This document shows positions 24,834 through 34,846 of a stretch of 64,000 nt of DNA, piece after piece. The stretch comes from Arcobacter sp. F2176. GTDB lineage: Bacteria; Campylobacterota; Campylobacteria; Campylobacterales; Arcobacteraceae. The position numbers and the translations under genes are program-made. Location of the stretch: contig NZ_PDJV01000014.1 of NCBI RefSeq assembly GCF_004116465.1, forward strand, positions 1 to 64,000. The letters are read 5' to 3'. Numbering within the stretch: the stretch's first letter is position 1; each line of letters starts with the position of its first letter. The notes beneath the pieces are model-generated. The model did not search any database, was not told the origin of the DNA, and saw only the letters and a program-made list of their open reading frames with translations.

Positions 24834-24846
24834 TGTGTTTTAATTT

Positions 24847-26202
24847 TTATCGTGGTAGACCTTGCATTCCACCAGGACCTTTCATTTGAGACATCATGCT
24901 TGATAAGCCTTTCATCCCACCTTTGTTTGATAATTGTTTTGCCATTTTTGATGCACTTTTAAATTGCTTCAAAATTTTATTAACTTGTACTTCTGATAAT
25001 CCAGAACCCTTAGATAATCTTTTTTTTCTACTTGGATTAAGAAGTGATGGCATTTCTCGCTCTTTTGGAGTCATAGAACCAATTAATGCTTTGATTCTTT
25101 TTATCTCATCAGAATTTTCAAAATCCATATCTTTTAGTTGTCCAGCCATTTGTGACATACCTGGAATCATCCCTAAAATTGATTTCATAGAACCTAATTT
25201 ACTCATCATTTTAAGTTGTTCTAAAAAGTCATTAAAGTTAAACTCACCTTTTTTGATTTTTTTAGTTACTTCTTTTGCTTTTTTCTCATCAATAATTGCT
25301 GATGTTTTTTCTGCAAGTCCTTCAATATCTCCAGCACCCATAAGTCTAGAAACAATTCTATCTGGAATAAATACTTCCAAATCTGGCATTTTTTCACCAA
25401 CACCTATAAATCTTAAAGGAACTCCAACTTGATCAGCTAAAGAGATTGCAACCCCACCTTTAGTATCACCATCATATTTAGATAAAATAACACCATCTAT
25501 TCCAATTTGTTCTTTAAAAGAAGTTGCAGTTTTTGTTGCATCGTGACCAGTTAATGAATCGGCAACATAAAAAATCTCATCTGGATTTAGGGCATCTTTT
25601 ACTTTTGATAATTGATTCATTAATTCTGTATCAATTGCTAATCGTCCAGCTGTATCAACTAAAAGTACATCATAAAGTTCTTTTTTTGCTTTTTCTTGAG
25701 CAGCTTTTGCAATTTTTACTGGATCTTTTTCATTGTCATCAAAATATAAATCAACTTCAATTTGTGCACAGATTTGTTTTAGTTGTTCAACTGCTGCTAG
25801 TCTTTGTAAATCACAAGCAGCTATTAAAACTTTTTTCTTTCTTTGTTTTAAATAATTTGCAAGTTTACCAGTTGTTGTTGTTTTACCTGAACCTTGAAGC
25901 CCAGTCATTAAAACAGTTGTTGGAGGAGTATTTGAGAATACAAAACCTTGATTACCCTCAGCTGTTAAAATGCTTGTTAAATTCTCTTGTAAAGCTTTTA
26001 AAAAGGCGTTTTGACCTATTCCTAACTCTTTTGTTCTTAATTCAACATTGTTGATTAAATCTCTTGTAGTTTTATGGTGTACATCTGCTTTTAATAGTGC
26101 TTTTCTAAGTTCAGTTGTTGCTTTTTTTAATGATGCTGCATCATCTTTAAATCTTACTTTATTTACTGCACTTTTAATCGACCCAGTTATTACATCAAAC
26201 AA
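24847..26202 (-). CDS. ffh: Signal recognition particle protein Ffh
   Basis: Ffh binds signal sequences of nascent membrane proteins and 4.5S RNA. The 451-residue protein has an N domain, the G domain with GLQGSGKTTTTGKLANYL near residue 105, DTAGRLAID, and TKGGVAISLADQ, then a Met-rich M domain ending in MSQMKGPGGMQGLPR. The start is a TTG at 26200-26202 with GGAG 8 nt ahead; the ATG just upstream is followed by a stop in its frame. It is followed by rpsP, a common order. Confidence 0.97.
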   Translation of the reverse strand: MFDVITGSIKSAVNKVRFKDDAASLKKATTELRKALLKADVHHKTTRDLINNVELRTKELGIGQNAFLKALQENLTSILTAEGNQGFVFSNTPPTTVLMTGLQGSGKTTTTGKLANYLKQRKKKVLIAACDLQRLAAVEQLKQICAQIEVDLYFDDNEKDPVKIAKAAQEKAKKELYDVLLVDTAGRLAIDTELMNQLSKVKDALNPDEIFYVADSLTGHDATKTATSFKEQIGIDGVILSKYDGDTKGGVAISLADQVGVPLRFIGVGEKMPDLEVFIPDRIVSRLMGAGDIEGLAEKTSAIIDEKKAKEVTKKIKKGEFNFNDFLEQLKMMSKLGSMKSILGMIPGMSQMAGQLKDMDFENSDEIKRIKALIGSMTPKEREMPSLLNPSRKKRLSKGSGLSEVQVNKILKQFKSASKMAKQLSNKGGMKGLSSMMSQMKGPGGMQGLPR

Positions 26203-26276
26203 AACTCTACTCCATTTTTAAAATTGAGTGATTTTACTAAAGTTTAACTTTATATATCTTTAATTGAGTCGATTTT

Positions 26277-26305
26277 AAGTTAAATTTAAATAATAAATTT
26301 AACTT
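26277..26305. repeat. AT-rich 12-bp inverted repeat upstream of ffh
   Basis: AAGTTAAATTTA and TAAATTTAACTT pair perfectly around 5 nt in the 172-bp gap between the rluA-family gene and ffh. T-rich sequence follows on the plus side but no plus-strand gene ends here. It may terminate or pause the rluA transcript or mark the ffh leader. The rest of the gap shows nothing else clear. Confidence 0.6.
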
Positions 26306-26374
26306 TTTATCTCTTTTATAGCTATTTTAAGGGTTTTTAGGAATTTTCATAAATTATCAAACCTTAAATTTTAT

Positions 26375-27124
26375 TTAAAGTCCATAGATGTTAAATTCTC
26401 TAGGAACCTTTGCTTCAAATGTATAATTAAATATTTTAGTTATTTTTGAGTGTAATAAAACTCTATTTACTTGAGGTGAAGGTTTCCCATAAACATTATC
26501 ACCTATAATAGGATAGTCAATATAATTTAAGTGAACTCTAATCTGATGAGTTCTTCCTGTATCAATCACAACTTTAATTTTTGATTTATTCCCTTCAATA
26601 AGCATTGGGTAAACTGTAGTTTTAGCGCTTTTACCTTTTTTAATATCCACTTTACTTCTAGCAACACCTTTGTTGTTTTTAATAGTTAAAATTGGTTTAT
26701 CAACTACAATTTCATCAATAACTTTTCCCTCAACTATAGCAACATATTCTTTATATACTGCATTATTTTTAAACTCTCTTATAGCTTTTGTTTGAAACTC
26801 TTCATTTTTTGCAAAAAGCATAACTCCACTTGTCTCTTTGTCTAATCTATTTAATAATAAATAATTGGGAAACTTTCTTGACACTTCATCTGCAGTTAAA
26901 AAAGCTGGTTTATCTACAGCCAAGATATCATCATCTTGAAATATTACTTTTATAGGTGCTACATCTTTTACTATAAATTTTGTATTTTCAGAGATGTCAC
27001 CCCTTGCAATTAGAACTTTTTTATCTCCAACTTTTACTAAGCCTTTATCAATCAAATCTTTCGCTTTACTATTTGATATATTTTCTTGTTTTGCTAATAC
27101 TTTATAAGCTTTATCTTGTCCCAT
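26375..27124 (-). CDS. RluA-family pseudouridine synthase
   Basis: The 249-residue enzyme converts uridine to pseudouridine in RNA. It has an N-terminal S4-like RNA-binding part (about residues 12-55, NSKAKDLIDKGLVKVGDKKV) and the catalytic domain with LLNRLDKETSGVMLFAKN, whose Asp is the catalytic residue, and DTGRTHQIRVHL. The exact target (23S rRNA or tRNA) cannot be told. It is last in the glyQ operon and overlaps the waaA end by 14 bp. Confidence 0.88.
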   Translation of the reverse strand: MGQDKAYKVLAKQENISNSKAKDLIDKGLVKVGDKKVLIARGDISENTKFIVKDVAPIKVIFQDDDILAVDKPAFLTADEVSRKFPNYLLLNRLDKETSGVMLFAKNEEFQTKAIREFKNNAVYKEYVAIVEGKVIDEIVVDKPILTIKNNKGVARSKVDIKKGKSAKTTVYPMLIEGNKSKIKVVIDTGRTHQIRVHLNYIDYPIIGDNVYGKPSPQVNRVLLHSKITKIFNYTFEAKVPREFNIYGL

Positions 27125-28259
27125 TTATTTCCCTTAATATTGGTTCTATTGTTCCCCTCTCTTTTAAAGAGGCTGTTTTTAGATTTTTTATATCTCTCAT
27201 TATATCTTTTAATTGAGAGTTTTCTACAATTTTATAATTCTCAATACACTCAAAAAGAGCTTTTTGATTAAAGTAATTTTTACCACTTATCACCCTGCAA
27301 TTAAAAAATGCAGGTTCAACGGGATTGTGTCCACCAATTTTTTCAAATGCCCCGCCAAGTATAACTGCATCTGATATTTCATAGATATTATTTAACTCAC
27401 CCATAACATCTACTAAAATTATATCACTTGAAAAATCATTTTTCAAGGAAAATTTATGATAAGTAATATCTTTATCTTTTACAAAATCATTTATAAGAAG
27501 ATTTACTTTCTCAAATCTTTCTGGGTGTCTGGGGACAATAATCAACTTCCCAAACTCTTTTTCATAAGAATTTAAAATTAGTTCTTCTTCTTTTTCATGG
27601 GTGCTACCAGCTGTTATTATAAATTCATTTGTTTTTTTGTATTTATTAGTTCTTTTTGGTAATGTAGCTAATTTTATATTTCCTATTACCTCAATATTTG
27701 TTGCACCCAACTCTTCAAGTCTATTTTTGTCAATTTCACTTTGAGCAAATACTTTATCAATATTTTTAAAAATTCTTTTATAAAACCAAGAAAACTTTTT
27801 ATATGAAGAGTATGATCTATCACTAATTCTTGCATTTATCAAAATAGTTTTTGTTTTTTTAATTTTTGCAACTAAAAAAAGCATATACCAAAGTTCTGCT
27901 TCCATCACTAATAAAACTTTTTGTTTTTTTATCCAAAATGGAAGTAAAAGTTCATATGGCAAAAATCTAACATTTTTACTCAATTTTTCAGCCTCTTCAA
28001 AACCTGTATTTGTAATAACTGATATATTAACATCTTCATTTAAAGCTTCAATAATTGGTTTTATTGCTTTTGTTTCACCAAAAGAGCAAACATGAAACCA
28101 AATTTTTGATTCACTAAAAGAGTTATTATCTTTTAAAAAAAATCTTGCAGGTAGAGCTTTTTTATATTTTTTGTTTTTTGACTTAAATAAAATAAAGGGG
28201 ATTGCTAAAATATATAGTAGTAAAGATACTAAAAAATAAAATATCGAAAAGAGGCTCAA
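27111..28259 (-). CDS. waaA: 3-deoxy-D-manno-octulosonic acid (Kdo) transferase
   Basis: WaaA adds Kdo to lipid A precursor at the inner membrane. The 382-residue protein has an N-terminal membrane anchor, a first half with WFHVCSFGETKAIKPII (the Glu fits the catalytic base position) and a second half with TAGSTHEKEEELIL, IIVPRHPERF and GGHNPVEPAFFNCRVISG, which bind CMP-Kdo. It is a little shorter than the enterobacterial enzyme. It follows the HP0958-like gene by 2 bp. Confidence 0.92.
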   Translation of the reverse strand: MSLFSIFYFLVSLLLYILAIPFILFKSKNKKYKKALPARFFLKDNNSFSESKIWFHVCSFGETKAIKPIIEALNEDVNISVITNTGFEEAEKLSKNVRFLPYELLLPFWIKKQKVLLVMEAELWYMLFLVAKIKKTKTILINARISDRSYSSYKKFSWFYKRIFKNIDKVFAQSEIDKNRLEELGATNIEVIGNIKLATLPKRTNKYKKTNEFIITAGSTHEKEEELILNSYEKEFGKLIIVPRHPERFEKVNLLINDFVKDKDITYHKFSLKNDFSSDIILVDVMGELNNIYEISDAVILGGAFEKIGGHNPVEPAFFNCRVISGKNYFNQKALFECIENYKIVENSQLKDIMRDIKNLKTASLKERGTIEPILREINGTR

Positions 28260-28261
28260 GA

Positions 28262-28981
28262 TTAAGCCTCTACAGTTTCTTCTTCTTTATAAATTATTCT
28301 TCCACAATGTGGACAATTGATAATTTCTTCTGATTTAATTACTTCTGCATATGTTTGATCACTAATTTTCATAAAACAACCATAACAAGCCTGTTTTTTA
28401 ACAGGAACAACTGCTGTATCTTTTGCCCATCTTTTGATTTTTTCATAGAAAGTTAAAACTTTATTGTCAAAATCAGCTAATAATTCTGATCTATCTTGAT
28501 AAACAACATTTCTTTCTTTATTAATCTCTTCTATAGCACTATCAACAGCTACTTGTAACTCTTTTATTCCAGTTTCTTCTTCAGTTAATTTGTCTTGTAA
28601 CTCTTTTAACTCTTCTTCTTTTACAGTTGATAGTTTATCAAGTCTTTCAATCTCTTCATTTGCAAATGAAATTTGTTCTTTTGCAATCTCTTCTTCTAAT
28701 TGTAAAGCTTTAACTTCTTTTTCTGTTTGAACTATTGCACCTTTTTTAGATATATCATCTAATTTCGATTTTAATTCAGCTAAGTGAATATTATTTTTAG
28801 TTCTTTTTGATTTTATCTCATCAATTTGAGCATAAGTGTCATTTATACCTTTTTTAATCTCTTCTGCTATCTCAACAAAAGTTGCTAATTTTTCTTTTTC
28901 GTTGTCAATTTGTGGTTCAAATGAACTAATTTTGCTGTCAAATTTTGATAATTTGATTAAATCCTCTAAATACTTGTTCAA
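28262..28981 (-). CDS. HP0958/FlgZ-like coiled-coil zinc-ribbon protein
   Basis: The 239-residue protein is a long antiparallel coiled coil (about 1-175) ending in a zinc ribbon with two Cys pairs, ACYGCFMKIS and INCPHCGRIIY. In Helicobacter pylori the homologue HP0958 stabilises sigma-54 (RpoN) and binds flagellin mRNA; the neighbours NIF3, waaA and glyQ are the same there. The start is TTG with AAGGAG 6 nt ahead, overlapping the NIF3 stop. Whether this organism has RpoN cannot be seen here, so the role is inferred. Confidence 0.85.
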   Translation of the reverse strand: MNKYLEDLIKLSKFDSKISSFEPQIDNEKEKLATFVEIAEEIKKGINDTYAQIDEIKSKRTKNNIHLAELKSKLDDISKKGAIVQTEKEVKALQLEEEIAKEQISFANEEIERLDKLSTVKEEELKELQDKLTEEETGIKELQVAVDSAIEEINKERNVVYQDRSELLADFDNKVLTFYEKIKRWAKDTAVVPVKKQACYGCFMKISDQTYAEVIKSEEIINCPHCGRIIYKEEETVEA

Positions 28982-29730
28982 CCGTTTCTCCTTGTATTAT
29001 AAAAACTGAATGGATTTTTTGAATTCGCCATTATAGCTGTTAATTTATTTTTTTTCAAATATTTTTCAATAAGAGAGTATAAAAGTTCTGTAAAATGCTG
29101 TTCACTTTCATAATGTCTTATATCAATTAATGATATTCCTCTTGTTTTAGCATCCATTGCATCATGATATTTAATGTCTCCTGTTAAAAAACAATCAGCA
29201 TCAACTTCCGATAGCATAGACATTCCTGCCCCTGTAACTAAGGCAACTCTTTTTACCTCATCACTACATTTTACAAATTTCAATTCTTCAATATTTAATT
29301 TTTTTGAAATTTCTTCACAAAATTTATCAAATGAAGAATTTACCTTGGCATATGAGATATATTCTTCATTATTTTCTAAATTTAGGCCTAAAATCTCTTT
29401 TCCAACATATTTATTTAAATGTGTTTTATCAATATTTGTGTGCATTGAAATCAGTGAAATATTTTTTTGTATCAAACTTCTTAAAATCTTTGTAGAGTAA
29501 GAATCAAAATTTACTCTTTTCAAAGGTGCAAAAATCAAAGGATGATGAGTTATCACTAAAGAATTTTCTTCCATATTAGAAACTAATTCTTCATCTAAAT
29601 CTATACTAATATAAACTTTATTTATCTCTTCATCAAAAGCACCTACAACTAGTCCTGAATTATCCCATTTTTCTTGTAAAGAAAAAGGTGAAAGTTCATC
29701 TAAATAGTCATAAATCTCTTTGATTTTCAT
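28978..29730 (-). CDS. NIF3-like dinuclear metal-binding protein
   Basis: The 250-residue protein belongs to the NIF3/YbgI family, which forms a hexameric toroid with a two-metal site; a GTP cyclohydrolase-like activity has been proposed but the role is not settled. Metal ligands are visible in ITHHPLIFAP (about residue 60), HTNID and the later DIRHYESEQHF. It overlaps glyQ by 1 nt (TAATG) and the HP0958-like gene by 4 nt, so all are coupled. Confidence 0.9.
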   Translation of the reverse strand: MKIKEIYDYLDELSPFSLQEKWDNSGLVVGAFDEEINKVYISIDLDEELVSNMEENSLVITHHPLIFAPLKRVNFDSYSTKILRSLIQKNISLISMHTNIDKTHLNKYVGKEILGLNLENNEEYISYAKVNSSFDKFCEEISKKLNIEELKFVKCSDEVKRVALVTGAGMSMLSEVDADCFLTGDIKYHDAMDAKTRGISLIDIRHYESEQHFTELLYSLIEKYLKKNKLTAIMANSKNPFSFYNTRRNG

Positions 29731-30611
29731 TATTTTCCAATTCTTTTTAATCTATCTTGCTCTTGTTCTTTATATAATAAAGCACAACCTTGTGAAAGTT
29801 CTCGCACTTTTAAAATATAATTTTGTCTCTCAGTTACAGATATTGCTTTTCTTGCATCAAGTGTATTAAAAGCATGACTTGCTATCATGCATTGATCATA
29901 TGCAGGAAGAGGAAGTCCGTGCGCTAAACATGACTTACACTCATTAAAAGCATCATCAAAATGTTTAAATAGCATATCTACATTTGCTACTTCAAAATTA
30001 TATTTAGAAAATTCATATTCTGCTTCTTTATGAACATCTGCATATGTTGTTTTGCCATGTTCATTTTCATTCCAAACTATATCAAATACAGAATCAACCT
30101 CTTGTAAATACATAGCTAATCTCTCAGTACCGTATGTAATTTCAACGGCAACTGGATCACAAGCTATTCCACCTACTTGTTGGAAGTATGTGAATTGAGT
30201 AACTTCCATACCATCAAGCCAAACTTCCCATCCAAGTCCCCAAGCTCCTAATGTGGGAGATTCCCAGTTATCTTCTACGAATCTAATATCATGTTTAGAA
30301 ACATCTAAACCTAAATATTCTAAAGATTGTAAATATAAATCTTGGATATTATCTGGACTTGGTTTGATTAAAACTTGAAATTGATAGTAAGCCCCTAATC
30401 TATTTGGGTTTTCTCCATATCTTCCATCAGTTGGTCTTCTGCTTGGTGCTACATATGCTGTACTCCAAGGTGTTGAGTCTAAACTTCTTAATAGTGTTGC
30501 AGGATGAAATGTCCCAGCTCCTGCTGGTATATCATAAGGCTGAACAATATTGCAACCTTGCTCTGCCCAAAATTGTTGTAATTTTAAAAGAAGTTGTGAA
30601 AATGTAATCAT
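29730..30611 (-). CDS. glyQ: Glycyl-tRNA synthetase alpha subunit
   Basis: GlyQ is the catalytic subunit of the tetrameric bacterial glycyl-tRNA synthetase, a class II enzyme. The 293-residue protein is highly conserved: [20 protein letters not shown] at the start, [18 protein letters not shown], and [20 protein letters not shown] with the class II active-site core. Length is typical. The beta subunit gene glyS is not adjacent. It leads the glyQ-NIF3-HP0958-waaA-rluA operon. Confidence 0.97.
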   Translation of the reverse strand: MITFSQLLLKLQQFWAEQGCNIVQPYDIPAGAGTFHPATLLRSLDSTPWSTAYVAPSRRPTDGRYGENPNRLGAYYQFQVLIKPSPDNIQDLYLQSLEYLGLDVSKHDIRFVEDNWESPTLGAWGLGWEVWLDGMEVTQFTYFQQVGGIACDPVAVEITYGTERLAMYLQEVDSVFDIVWNENEHGKTTYADVHKEAEYEFSKYNFEVANVDMLFKHFDDAFNECKSCLAHGLPLPAYDQCMIASHAFNTLDARKAISVTERQNYILKVRELSQGCALLYKEQEQDRLKRIGK

Positions 30612-30653
30612 CTAATTTATCCCTAAAGCTTTGTTTTTTATTTTTCAAAATGC

Positions 30654-30686
30654 AAATATCACACTATAAAAAATAGTGTGATATTT
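30654..30686 (-). terminator. Terminator hairpin after purE
   Basis: A perfect 14-bp stem (AAATATCACACTAT with ATAGTGTGATATTT) with an A5 loop begins 4 bp after the purE stop. The sequence after it on the minus strand is T-rich but not a clean U-tract. It separates purE from the glyQ operon. Confidence 0.7.
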
Positions 30687-30690
30687 TAAA

Positions 30691-31185
30691 CTATATTAGT
30701 ACTTCTATACTTTTAGAATCAACTTCTACAGCTTTACTTTTTACTATTCTATCTTCTTTTAATTTTATAGCAAGTTCTTTATCTGTAATTGCTAAGATTT
30801 GAATAGCTAGGTATGCAGCATTAATAGCTCCAGCTTTTCCTAAAGCAACGGTAGCAACAGGCATTCCTGAAGGCATTTGAACAGTTGAAAGCATAGCATC
30901 CATACCATCCATTGCACCACCTTTCATAGGTACTCCAATAACAGGCTTAGTTGTAGCAGAAGCTAATGCACCAGCAAGGTGTGCAGCCATTCCAGCAGCA
31001 GCAATAAATGCTATTGCACCTTTCTCTTCAGCTTCTTTAATGTAAGTTTTAGTTCTCTCAGGAGATCTATGTGCAGAAGAGATTATCATTTCATATTGAA
31101 CATTGAATTGCTCCAATGTTTCAGCACAGTTTTTCATAATTTCATAGTCAGATTTACTACCCATAATAATAGAAACAAAATTCAT
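30691..31185 (-). CDS. purE: N5-carboxyaminoimidazole ribonucleotide mutase PurE
   Basis: PurE converts N5-CAIR to CAIR in purine synthesis. The 164-residue class I enzyme has the substrate motifs MGSKSDYEIM at residue 8, ISSAHRSPERT near 36, and AAAGMAAHLAGALAS near 66. PurK, its usual partner, is not adjacent. It has its own promoter box and a terminator hairpin, so it is probably a single-gene unit. Confidence 0.96.
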   Translation of the reverse strand: MNFVSIIMGSKSDYEIMKNCAETLEQFNVQYEMIISSAHRSPERTKTYIKEAEEKGAIAFIAAAGMAAHLAGALASATTKPVIGVPMKGGAMDGMDAMLSTVQMPSGMPVATVALGKAGAINAAYLAIQILAITDKELAIKLKEDRIVKSKAVEVDSKSIEVLI

Positions 31186-31219
31186 ATTTTTCCTTTAGTA
31201 TTTTTTATAAATAGTGGCG

Positions 31220-31225
31220 ATTATA
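31220..31225 (-). promoter_or_regulatory. -10 box for purE
   Basis: TTTGATATAATCGCC on the minus strand contains TATAAT 35 bp ahead of the purE ATG, preceded by T-rich sequence. AAAGGA serves as ribosome site. Confidence 0.6.
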
Positions 31226-31253
31226 TCAAAAATAGCCTAATTATTTTATAAAT

Positions 31254-34200
31254 TTATAAAGCTAATTCTTTTGCCCTTTTAAAATCCTTTTTCCCACTTC
31301 CTAATTTTGGTATATCTTCCACAATTTTTATACTTGAAGGAATCATTAATTTATTATCAAATTTTTTGATAATCTCATCTTTTAACTTTGCAACTTCTTT
31401 TTCACTTACATTAGAAATAAGTAATATAATCTTTTCACCTTTTTTTTCATCTTCTATGGAAGTAACTATAAAATCAACTTCTGAGTTTTCATCTTCAAAT
31501 AAAAGTTTTGAAATCTTATCTTCAACACTTGCTAAACTTATCATTTCTCCACCCAATTTTGCAAACCTTGAATATCTGTCTACTATTGTAATAAAACCAT
31601 CTTTATCAACTCTTCCTTTGTCACCTGTGATATAAAAAGTTTTACTATTGATTGTTTTTAATACTTTTGATGTTTTTATTTCATCTTTTAAATAAGCTTT
31701 CATAACTTGAATTCCAGAGATGATAATCATACCCTCTTCACCTGTTTCTAACTCTTTAAAACTATCAGGATCTACTATTTTTATGATTGTTCCTGGTATT
31801 GGCATACCTACACTTCCTTTTTTTGATCCCACTTGAATAGAACCATCACTTGATAATGTATCTGGAATATTGCAAGCAACTACGGGAGAAGTTTCACTTG
31901 TCCCATATCCTTCTAAAATCTCTTTTTCAAACTTATTTTTAAAATCAACTCTTACCTCATCCCTTAATTTCTCAGCTCCAGCTACTGCAAGTCTAATACT
32001 TGAAAACATAGCTTTATTTACTTTTGGATTTTTTGTATAAAGTCTATAAAATGTTGATGTTCCAAACATAATTGTAGCTTTATATTCATCAATTAGTTTT
32101 CCCAATCCAAAGCCGTCAGTTGGATCTGGGTGGGCTACACATTTAATCCCTTCAATCAAAGGTAAAAAAGTGGTTACAACTATACCAAAAGCATGAAATA
32201 AAGGTAGTGAACCTACAATAATATCATCATGTGTTGCATTTACTATTGTAGCTATTTGTTGTGAGTTACCCAAGATATTATCACTTGTAAGTTCGATTCC
32301 CTTTGGTAAATCTTCGCTTCCAGATGAGAATAAAATCATAACAATATCATCTTTTTTGATTTTTGTTAAATAAAGAGGTTTTAATAAGAATGCTGGAAAA
32401 AATTTAATACTAAGAAGAGTAAATAAGCCAGATACTTTTGATATCTTCTCTTTTAACTCTTCCACATAAACTACATCAACTAAGTCAAATATTTCCCTTA
32501 CATCTATACCTTTATTTTTCAATTTTTCAACAAATTTTTTTGAAGCAATTATTGTTTTGATTTCTGCTTGTAAGATAGCTTGCTTTATTGAGCTTAACTC
32601 ACTTGTATAGTTTAAGTTTACAAGGGTTTTTCCCAACATCAGACATGAATAATTTATAAACGCTCCTGCTACTGTTGATGGTAAAAGTAAACCTACATTT
32701 TTTCCTTGTATCTTTTTATTTAGTAAATTTTTAAATAAAATTGAGGCTGTGAGAAATTTATTACCTGATAGATTTACTCCCGTAGAATCTGCAAAAATCA
32801 TCTCACTTGATACAGATTTTAATCTATCAAAAATAACTTCATTTAATGGTGCTAGGTTATTTATATGTTCTTGCCATGCAATTGTTGAAAGATTTACAAT
32901 CTCTTGTTTTACACTTATTACATTTGCTTTTTCTTTTTTAACTCTTTTCCCAAATGATATGGTTACACTATTTACTTTAGATGATTTTTTGTATTTTTTA
33001 CTAGCTCTTGAAAAAACTGTCTCCCAAAGACCTCTTATATAAAAAGGAACTACTCGTACATCACTAGTAGTTAGTTCTAATATCTTTTCAAATCCTTTTT
33101 TAAACTCTCCTAAATGGCCATTTCGTGTAATTCCTCCCTCAGGAAAAAGTACAACTATACTTCCTTTATCTAACTCATTTGCAATTATTTTAATTGTATT
33201 TTTGCTTCCTGTAATTCCAATAGGTATTGCTTTAAACATCTTTAAAATCCAATTTAAGTACCATTTTTCATAAATTGGTTTATGCATTACAAACTTAACT
33301 TCCCTAGGAACTGACATCAGTACAACTGCCCAATCTATCCATGAAACATGATTCCCAAGTAAAAGTACTCCACCGCTTGAAGGAATATTTTTTATTCCAC
33401 TTACTTCAAGTTTATACTTTAATCCAATAACACTTTTTAAAAAAAGTAAGATTAAAGATTGAGGTAATTTTATTACTGTATAAGCTGTCCCAACTATAGT
33501 AATAAATAAAATCAGATATATTGTATTTAATGGGTCCAAATTATAAAAAGATACAACTGTAGTCATACACAACATCAAAAACATAGAAACAGAATGAAAC
33601 CAATTATTACCAGCTAAAATTGTTCCTAATATCTTTTTCTTTGCATTAAATTGAATTAAAGCATTTAAAGGAACAACAAACATTCCTCCAAATATTCCAA
33701 AAATGAAAAATGAGACACCTATTAGAAATGGACTTTGTGCTATAGTTGCTGTATAAATAGTAGTTGCCATTCCTAAAGCTGATAAAGGTATAGTTCCCAC
33801 TTCTATATAGTGTTTTGAAATTCTAGAATAAAGTATAGAACCTATTGCTATACCAATTCCAGATACTCCAATAACTGCATTTATTACAAACACATCAGTA
33901 ACATTTAAATACTCTTTTGCAAAAGATGGGAAAACAGCCATCATACCTTGTGATATTCCCCAAAATACAGAAAGCCCAATAACTGATAAAAATATCACAC
34001 TATTTGAAGATAACACTTTTATATTTTTACCTAATAGTTTTCCCTTTAATAACTCACTCTTATTTAAAGATAGTTCTTCATCTCTTTTGTAATAAGTATT
34101 CACTCTTCTTAAGACTAGAAAAGAGACAAACATCTCTAAAAATGCCACAGGCAAAATATAATAAGTCAAAGGTAAGATTGCATATAAAAGTTCTTCTTTT

Positions 34201-34733
34201 GTACTTAATAATTCAAGATGCTTACTATTATAAAAACCTTCAAAAAAGTATGAAGCTCCTGCTATTGAAAAAAGTATTGCTATTATTGATATAGCTTGCA
34301 GGGCAGAGTTTCCACTTGATAGGTTTTTCTTTCCATATATATCTAAAATCAAACCAAATTTTGCAGGTGAGTATATAGCACTTTGAGTAGCTAATAAAAC
34401 CAAAACAAACATTGCTAAATAAAAGTTTGAAATAGCATAAGCAAATATCATAAGAATTGATAATGAAAAGGAAGATACAGCCCCATATATCAAAATATTT
34501 TTTTTATTATATTTGTCTGAGAGGTATCCACTTAGTGTGAATAAAAGTACATAAGGAATAAGAATCAAAGCATTTATAATAGATATCCAAATTACTTGAG
34601 TACTTCCATCAAATATCTTAAAAGCAATATTTTGTAAAAATATTTTATGGGCAATATCAACCACAACATTACAAAATACTACAAACAAAAAGGCGAATTT
34701 TATTACTACTAAATTATTTATTTTACCTATCAT
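31254..34733 (-). CDS. aas: Fused lysophospholipid flippase, acyltransferase and acyl-ACP synthetase (LplT-Aas type)
   Basis: One 1159-residue protein joins three activities that recycle lysophospholipids. Residues 1-420 are an MFS transporter of the LplT kind, with about twelve membrane helices and LSGYLSDKYNKKNIL. Residues 430-620 are a PlsC-type acyltransferase with GNHVSWIDWAV (HX4D) and LFPEGGITRNGHLGEFKKGF. Residues 640-1159 are an AMP-forming acyl-ACP synthetase with MILFSSGSEDLPKGIELTSD, EGYGTSETSPVVACN and TGDKGRVDKDGF. Together they would flip lyso-PE inward, activate a fatty acid on ACP and reacylate. E. coli encodes the transporter (lplT) separately from aas. Confidence 0.9.
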   Translation of the reverse strand: MIGKINNLVVIKFAFLFVVFCNVVVDIAHKIFLQNIAFKIFDGSTQVIWISIINALILIPYVLLFTLSGYLSDKYNKKNILIYGAVSSFSLSILMIFAYAISNFYLAMFVLVLLATQSAIYSPAKFGLILDIYGKKNLSSGNSALQAISIIAILFSIAGASYFFEGFYNSKHLELLSTKEELLYAILPLTYYILPVAFLEMFVSFLVLRRVNTYYKRDEELSLNKSELLKGKLLGKNIKVLSSNSVIFLSVIGLSVFWGISQGMMAVFPSFAKEYLNVTDVFVINAVIGVSGIGIAIGSILYSRISKHYIEVGTIPLSALGMATTIYTATIAQSPFLIGVSFFIFGIFGGMFVVPLNALIQFNAKKKILGTILAGNNWFHSVSMFLMLCMTTVVSFYNLDPLNTIYLILFITIVGTAYTVIKLPQSLILLFLKSVIGLKYKLEVSGIKNIPSSGGVLLLGNHVSWIDWAVVLMSVPREVKFVMHKPIYEKWYLNWILKMFKAIPIGITGSKNTIKIIANELDKGSIVVLFPEGGITRNGHLGEFKKGFEKILELTTSDVRVVPFYIRGLWETVFSRASKKYKKSSKVNSVTISFGKRVKKEKANVISVKQEIVNLSTIAWQEHINNLAPLNEVIFDRLKSVSSEMIFADSTGVNLSGNKFLTASILFKNLLNKKIQGKNVGLLLPSTVAGAFINYSCLMLGKTLVNLNYTSELSSIKQAILQAEIKTIIASKKFVEKLKNKGIDVREIFDLVDVVYVEELKEKISKVSGLFTLLSIKFFPAFLLKPLYLTKIKKDDIVMILFSSGSEDLPKGIELTSDNILGNSQQIATIVNATHDDIIVGSLPLFHAFGIVVTTFLPLIEGIKCVAHPDPTDGFGLGKLIDEYKATIMFGTSTFYRLYTKNPKVNKAMFSSIRLAVAGAEKLRDEVRVDFKNKFEKEILEGYGTSETSPVVACNIPDTLSSDGSIQVGSKKGSVGMPIPGTIIKIVDPDSFKELETGEEGMIIISGIQVMKAYLKDEIKTSKVLKTINSKTFYITGDKGRVDKDGFITIVDRYSRFAKLGGEMISLASVEDKISKLLFEDENSEVDFIVTSIEDEKKGEKIILLISNVSEKEVAKLKDEIIKKFDNKLMIPSSIKIVEDIPKLGSGKKDFKRAKELAL

Positions 34734-34846
34734 CTATTTTTCATCACAAATTTCATTTAACACTCCAATAAATGTACATATTATGAAGTATAAATATTTA
34801 TGAATAATAAGTCAAGTTAAAATTTTAATGTGAAACCAAATTGTAA

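Noticed and set aside
24764-24846. Possible tRNA or 4.5S RNA gene between ffh and rpsP
   Set aside because: The hairpins do not form a cloverleaf, there is no CCA-type end or T-loop, and the conserved SRP RNA GGAA tetraloop stem is absent.
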